18,841 bases of DNA from contig JAFQLN010000032.1 in NCBI GenBank assembly GCA_017414585.1, positions 1 to 18,841 of the forward strand. Reading direction: 5' to 3'. The notes under the pieces were generated by a model, which was given only the letters and a program-made list of their open reading frames with translations, was not told where the DNA came from and searched no databases. Positions 15,814-18,841 of this stretch are shown piece after piece. Origin of the DNA: Clostridia bacterium. GTDB taxonomy: Bacteria; Bacillota_A; Clostridia; Oscillospirales; CAG-272. Within the stretch, counting starts at the first letter, position 1; each line of letters begins with the position of its first letter. Made by a program: the position numbers and the translations under genes.

Positions 15814-17070
15814 ATGATGAATACGCAGAAAGCTCTGGAAATCGCTCGTCACGTATACGGTCAGTATGGCGTTGACGTAGACGCAGCGCTGAAGGCTGTT
15901 GCAGAAACTCCTATTTCCATTCACTGCTGGCAGGGCGATGACGTCGGCGGTTTTGAAAACCCGAACGGTGACCTCACCGGCGGTATCCAGACCACCGGCA
16001 ACTACCCCGGAAAAGCACGCAATATCGACGAACTGAGAAAAGACTTCCTTTTCGCTAAGAAGCTGATCCCCGGTAAGAAGAAGTTCGCTCTCCACGCAAT
16101 CTATCTTGACAATGAAGGCAAGGATATTCCTCGTAACGAAGTAGCTCCCGAGCATTTCGCATCCTGGGTACAGTGGGCAAAGGAAAACGACCTCGGTCTC
16201 GACTTCAACCCCACCTTCTTCTCCCATCCTCTCTCTGCCGACGGCTTCACGCTGTCCCACGATGATCCCGAAATCCGCAAGTTCTGGATCGAGCACGGTA
16301 TTCAGTCGAGAAAGATTTCCGAATACTTCGGTAAGGAACTCGGCATGACTTCCTGCAACAACCTCTGGGTACCCGACGGATTCAAGGATATTCCCGTCAA
16401 CCGTGCAAAGAAGAGAGAACAGCTCGCTGCTTCCTACGATGAAATCTTTGCTTATAAGACGGATGATCAGTACAACCTCGACGCTGTTGAAAGTAAAGTA
16501 TTCGGCATCGGCGCTGAAAGCTGCACCATCGGCTCCCATGACTTCTATATGGGCTGCGCAATGAAGCACAACAAGCTCATCACCCTCGATACCGGTCACT
16601 TCCATCCCACCGAAGTTGTTTCCGATAAGATTTCCGCAGCACTCCAGTATGTCAGCGGCGTTATGCTCCATGTATCCCGCCCTGTACGCTGGGACTCCGA
16701 CCACGTTGTTATTTTCGACGACGAACTGAAGGCTATCGCATGCGAAATCAAGCGCGGCGGCTACGAAAAGAAGGTACATATCGCACTGGACTTCTTTGAT
16801 GCTTCCATCAACCGTATCGCTTGCTGGGCAATCGGTACCCGCAATATGCAGAAGGCTCTCCTCTGGGCTGCTCTGGAACCCGTTGCAATGCTCCAGAAGT
16901 TTGAAGCGGAAGGCGACTTCACCAGCCGTCTTGCATATCTCGAAGAATATAAGACCCTCCCGTTCGGTCTCGTATGGAATGCATACTGCGATATGCAGGG
17001 TGTTCCCACAGGCGACAGCTGGATCGCAGAAGTTAAGAAATACGAAGCCGATGTTCTTTCGAACCGGTGA
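15814..17070 (+). CDS. rhaA: L-rhamnose isomerase
   Basis: 418 residues, matching the family length of about 420. It interconverts L-rhamnose and L-rhamnulose with Mn2+/Zn2+, the first step of the pathway completed by rhaB. Segments GLDFNPTFFSHPLSADGFTL, GIGAESCTIGSHDFYMG, DTGHFHPTEVVSDKISAA and LHVSRPVRWDSDH match known RhaA sequences almost word for word. Two ATGs in tandem (15814 and 15817) are possible starts after AAAGGA. The codon choice looks more selective than in the neighbours, which would fit strong expression. The stop codon region overlaps the next frame at GTG 17067, though that gene more likely starts at 17076. Confidence 0.97.
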   Translation: MMNTQKALEIARHVYGQYGVDVDAALKAVAETPISIHCWQGDDVGGFENPNGDLTGGIQTTGNYPGKARNIDELRKDFLFAKKLIPGKKKFALHAIYLDNEGKDIPRNEVAPEHFASWVQWAKENDLGLDFNPTFFSHPLSADGFTLSHDDPEIRKFWIEHGIQSRKISEYFGKELGMTSCNNLWVPDGFKDIPVNRAKKREQLAASYDEIFAYKTDDQYNLDAVESKVFGIGAESCTIGSHDFYMGCAMKHNKLITLDTGHFHPTEVVSDKISAALQYVSGVMLHVSRPVRWDSDHVVIFDDELKAIACEIKRGGYEKKVHIALDFFDASINRIACWAIGTRNMQKALLWAALEPVAMLQKFEAEGDFTSRLAYLEEYKTLPFGLVWNAYCDMQGVPTGDSWIAEVKKYEADVLSNR

Positions 17071-17075
17071 GGTAT

Positions 17076-18176
17076 ATGAATCTGCATTTCAAAAAATGGT
17101 TCGCAGGTCTGACGGCAGGAGTAATGCTTCTGTCGTCCGCCTCCTGCGGAATGCTGGAAATGCGCGGTACGGAAACGGAGTCCGAGGCTGAAGAAACCAC
17201 GCCTTTGATGCTCGCTCCCGCACAGCGCACCAACGAACTGGAAACACGTGCGGAGACGGAACCTCCTGTTCTCGAAGAACCCGCAGCATCCGTAACCTTC
17301 TGTCTGACAGGAGATATCCGGATAGACGAATCCATCATCCACGACGCAGCAAACCGTGCTCCGGAAGGAAAGAGCTACGGTTTTATTCGCATGTATACAG
17401 GTGTTTTCCGCAGTGTCAGCTGTGCGGATATCGCTCTGGGATCGTATTCGGCAGCGGATATACCCTGCGGATCGGACGGTTCCAGAAAAACACCGGTGGA
17501 ATCGCTTGCTGCTCTTTCGGATATAGGCTTTGATGTCCTCGATACCAGCTATACCGGAAATGATTCTGCCGAAATGGAGAGTTACGGCATTGCCGATATT
17601 GCTGTGGACGAAGAAATCCGTTATCTTGAACAGAACGGTATTACCACCGCTTATGTTTCTCTTGCCGTATCTGATACGGATAAGGTAGAAGCTGCTTCGG
17701 AAAATGCCGACATGGTGATCGTGTCTTTCAGCTGGAAACAGGATACGGACAGCACCGAACAGAAAAAAATCGCATCGGCACTTGCACAAGCGGGCGCAGA
17801 TGTCATTGTTGGTGATGGATTGACACTGGGGTCGGTCGAATGGATTGATACCGGCGATGGTACACCGACACTGGCTGCCTATTCTCTCGGCAGTCTTCTG
17901 ACCACATCGGACAATCCATACGCACTTTGCGGCGGTATCCTCGAATTTACGGCAGAAGAAACGGATGATGGCGTGATTGTCAAAAATCCGGTTCTTTCTC
18001 CCACGGTTGTCCGCTATACAAAGGGCGGAAGTGATTATCAGCTCATTCTTCTTTCCGACTACAAGGAAGCGCTCTCAAGCGATCACGCAGTCGCAGGTAC
18101 ATCGGCGGAAGCCCTGATTTCCTTTGTCCGCGATACCGTGACGACGGAATTTCTGAGTCCCGCACTGCGCGGATAA
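17076..18176 (+). CDS. Putative lipoprotein with a degenerate CapA-like (PGA_cap) domain
   Basis: 366 residues from ATG 17076, which has GAGG five bases upstream; GTG 17067 is an alternative. A basic start and hydrophobic stretch (KKWFAGLTAGVMLLSSASC) with cysteine 24 suggest a lipoprotein, although the lipobox SASC is weak. A low-complexity acidic Thr/Glu-rich linker covers about residues 30-72. The rest follows the CapA/poly-gamma-glutamate capsule fold: LTGDI (GD at 79-80), DMVIVSFSW (about 213-220), ADVIVGD (about 241-247) and AYSLGSLL (268-275). Family histidines expected in the NNH, HWG and HPHV motifs are absent, so it is probably not an active metallophosphoesterase. It starts six bases after rhaA and precedes an amidase gene by 28 bases, hinting at a cell-envelope role. 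Confidence 0.65.
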   Translation: MNLHFKKWFAGLTAGVMLLSSASCGMLEMRGTETESEAEETTPLMLAPAQRTNELETRAETEPPVLEEPAASVTFCLTGDIRIDESIIHDAANRAPEGKSYGFIRMYTGVFRSVSCADIALGSYSAADIPCGSDGSRKTPVESLAALSDIGFDVLDTSYTGNDSAEMESYGIADIAVDEEIRYLEQNGITTAYVSLAVSDTDKVEAASENADMVIVSFSWKQDTDSTEQKKIASALAQAGADVIVGDGLTLGSVEWIDTGDGTPTLAAYSLGSLLTTSDNPYALCGGILEFTAEETDDGVIVKNPVLSPTVVRYTKGGSDYQLILLSDYKEALSSDHAVAGTSAEALISFVRDTVTTEFLSPALRG

Positions 18177-18204
18177 GCGGCTGATTTCACGAAGGAAAAC
18201 AGGA

Positions 18205-18841
18205 ATGAACATAACAGACACTTGGATGAAACGCTGTCTTTGTCCTCTGCTGGCGGGAATTTGTCTGATGACAGGATCCTGCGGCAGTGAAGCGAGCGGG
18301 GAAGGGGTATCCCGTCCTGTATCGGCAAAGGCAGCACAACCTTCGGTCGGTATCGGGCGTGAAATGGAAACAAAAGCGCCCGCAGTACCCGTTGAACCGA
18401 AGAATTTTACAATCTGCGTAGACCCGGGACACGGTTTTGTGGATGGCGGTGCCGGAGAAGGGGTGTTTGAAAACGGGGTTTTGGAAAAGGATATCACACT
18501 GGCAGTATCCAAACTGCTGGTTGAAGACCTGGAAAATCTCGGATTCAAAACGATTATCACCCATAATGGGGTTGATTATCCCGCCGCCGATAAGAACAGG
18601 AATAAAATCTTCAGCGCCATGGAGCGTTCGGCGTATGTGAATACGCTGGATATTGATTATTTTGTTTCCATTCATGTCAATGCATACGATGATCCCAGCG
18701 TCTATGGGATGCAGATTTACTACGAACAGAATGGGAAAAAAGTCAACGACTGGTCACAAACGGTTGCTGATGAAATCGCTTCCAGTCTGGAAGGAACTTT
18801 CCCCGATTATAAAACGCCGACAATCTGGAGTGACAGAACCC
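18205..18841 (+). CDS. N-acetylmuramoyl-L-alanine amidase, putative lipoprotein (3' end beyond window)
   Basis: At least 212 residues, cut by the window end. It begins at ATG 18205 with AAGGA eight bases upstream; Met8 (18226) is a less supported start. A hydrophobic segment ends in GSC (cysteine 26), suggesting a lipoprotein, followed by a disordered Ala/Pro linker to about residue 66. The Amidase_3 catalytic domain then starts, with zinc ligands in VDPGHG (histidine 76), NGVLEKD (glutamate 94) and SIHVNA (histidine 157). Such enzymes cleave the bond between N-acetylmuramic acid and the peptide stem of peptidoglycan. The second catalytic glutamate lies beyond the window. It is likely cotranscribed with the CapA-like lipoprotein. 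Confidence 0.85.
   Translation, partial: MNITDTWMKRCLCPLLAGICLMTGSCGSEASGEGVSRPVSAKAAQPSVGIGREMETKAPAVPVEPKNFTICVDPGHGFVDGGAGEGVFENGVLEKDITLAVSKLLVEDLENLGFKTIITHNGVDYPAADKNRNKIFSAMERSAYVNTLDIDYFVSIHVNAYDDPSVYGMQIYYEQNGKKVNDWSQTVADEIASSLEGTFPDYKTPTIWSDRT

Overview
The window looks like a chromosomal segment of a spore-forming Clostridia member (Firmicutes), moderately GC-rich and possibly gut-associated. This rests on YqfC/YqfD- and YlbJ-type sporulation genes, the phoH-ybeY-era-recO order, a MutS2 with a C-terminal Smr domain, AGGAGG-like ribosome sites with several TTG/GTG starts, and an L-rhamnose catabolic operon. No close relative could be searched, so the assignment is by family recognition only. 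I see no rRNA, tRNA, CRISPR array, insertion sequence or phage gene.

Left part (1-3439, mostly minus strand): a good promoter at 2302-2330 reads leftward through a small four-cysteine protein, prfB (release factor 2) and a TrmH/SpoU-type RNA methyltransferase. prfB is interrupted by an in-frame TAA at codon 309, with 61 perfectly in-frame, family-like codons continuing beyond it. This is the most striking observation in the window. Upstream of that promoter lies a YlbJ-like sporulation membrane protein, also leftward.

Middle (3481-9490, plus strand): yqfC-yqfD-phoH-ybeY-era-recO followed by a PHP/DUF3604-type predicted metal-dependent hydrolase, tightly packed and probably one operon. It diverges from ylbJ across a short intergenic region carrying a perfect 9-bp inverted repeat that resembles back-to-back SigE -10 elements. 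At 9579-10750 (minus) an XRE helix-turn-helix regulator is split from its long C-terminal domain by an apparent one-base frameshift. It has a clear promoter and a clear terminator.

Right part (10894-18841, plus strand): mutS2; then, from an extended -10 promoter at 13313-13341, a TIM-barrel sugar isomerase/epimerase-like gene, rhaB and rhaA (L-rhamnose to L-rhamnulose-1-phosphate; no aldolase gene is in view). Overlapping the end of rhaA is a putative lipoprotein with a CapA-like domain that has lost most family metal ligands. It is followed by a putative lipoprotein N-acetylmuramoyl-L-alanine amidase that runs off the window edge.

No stretch longer than 300 bases lacks a gene. The longest gaps are 2225-2344 (promoter and leader) and 10751-10893 (divergent region between the XRE gene and mutS2).
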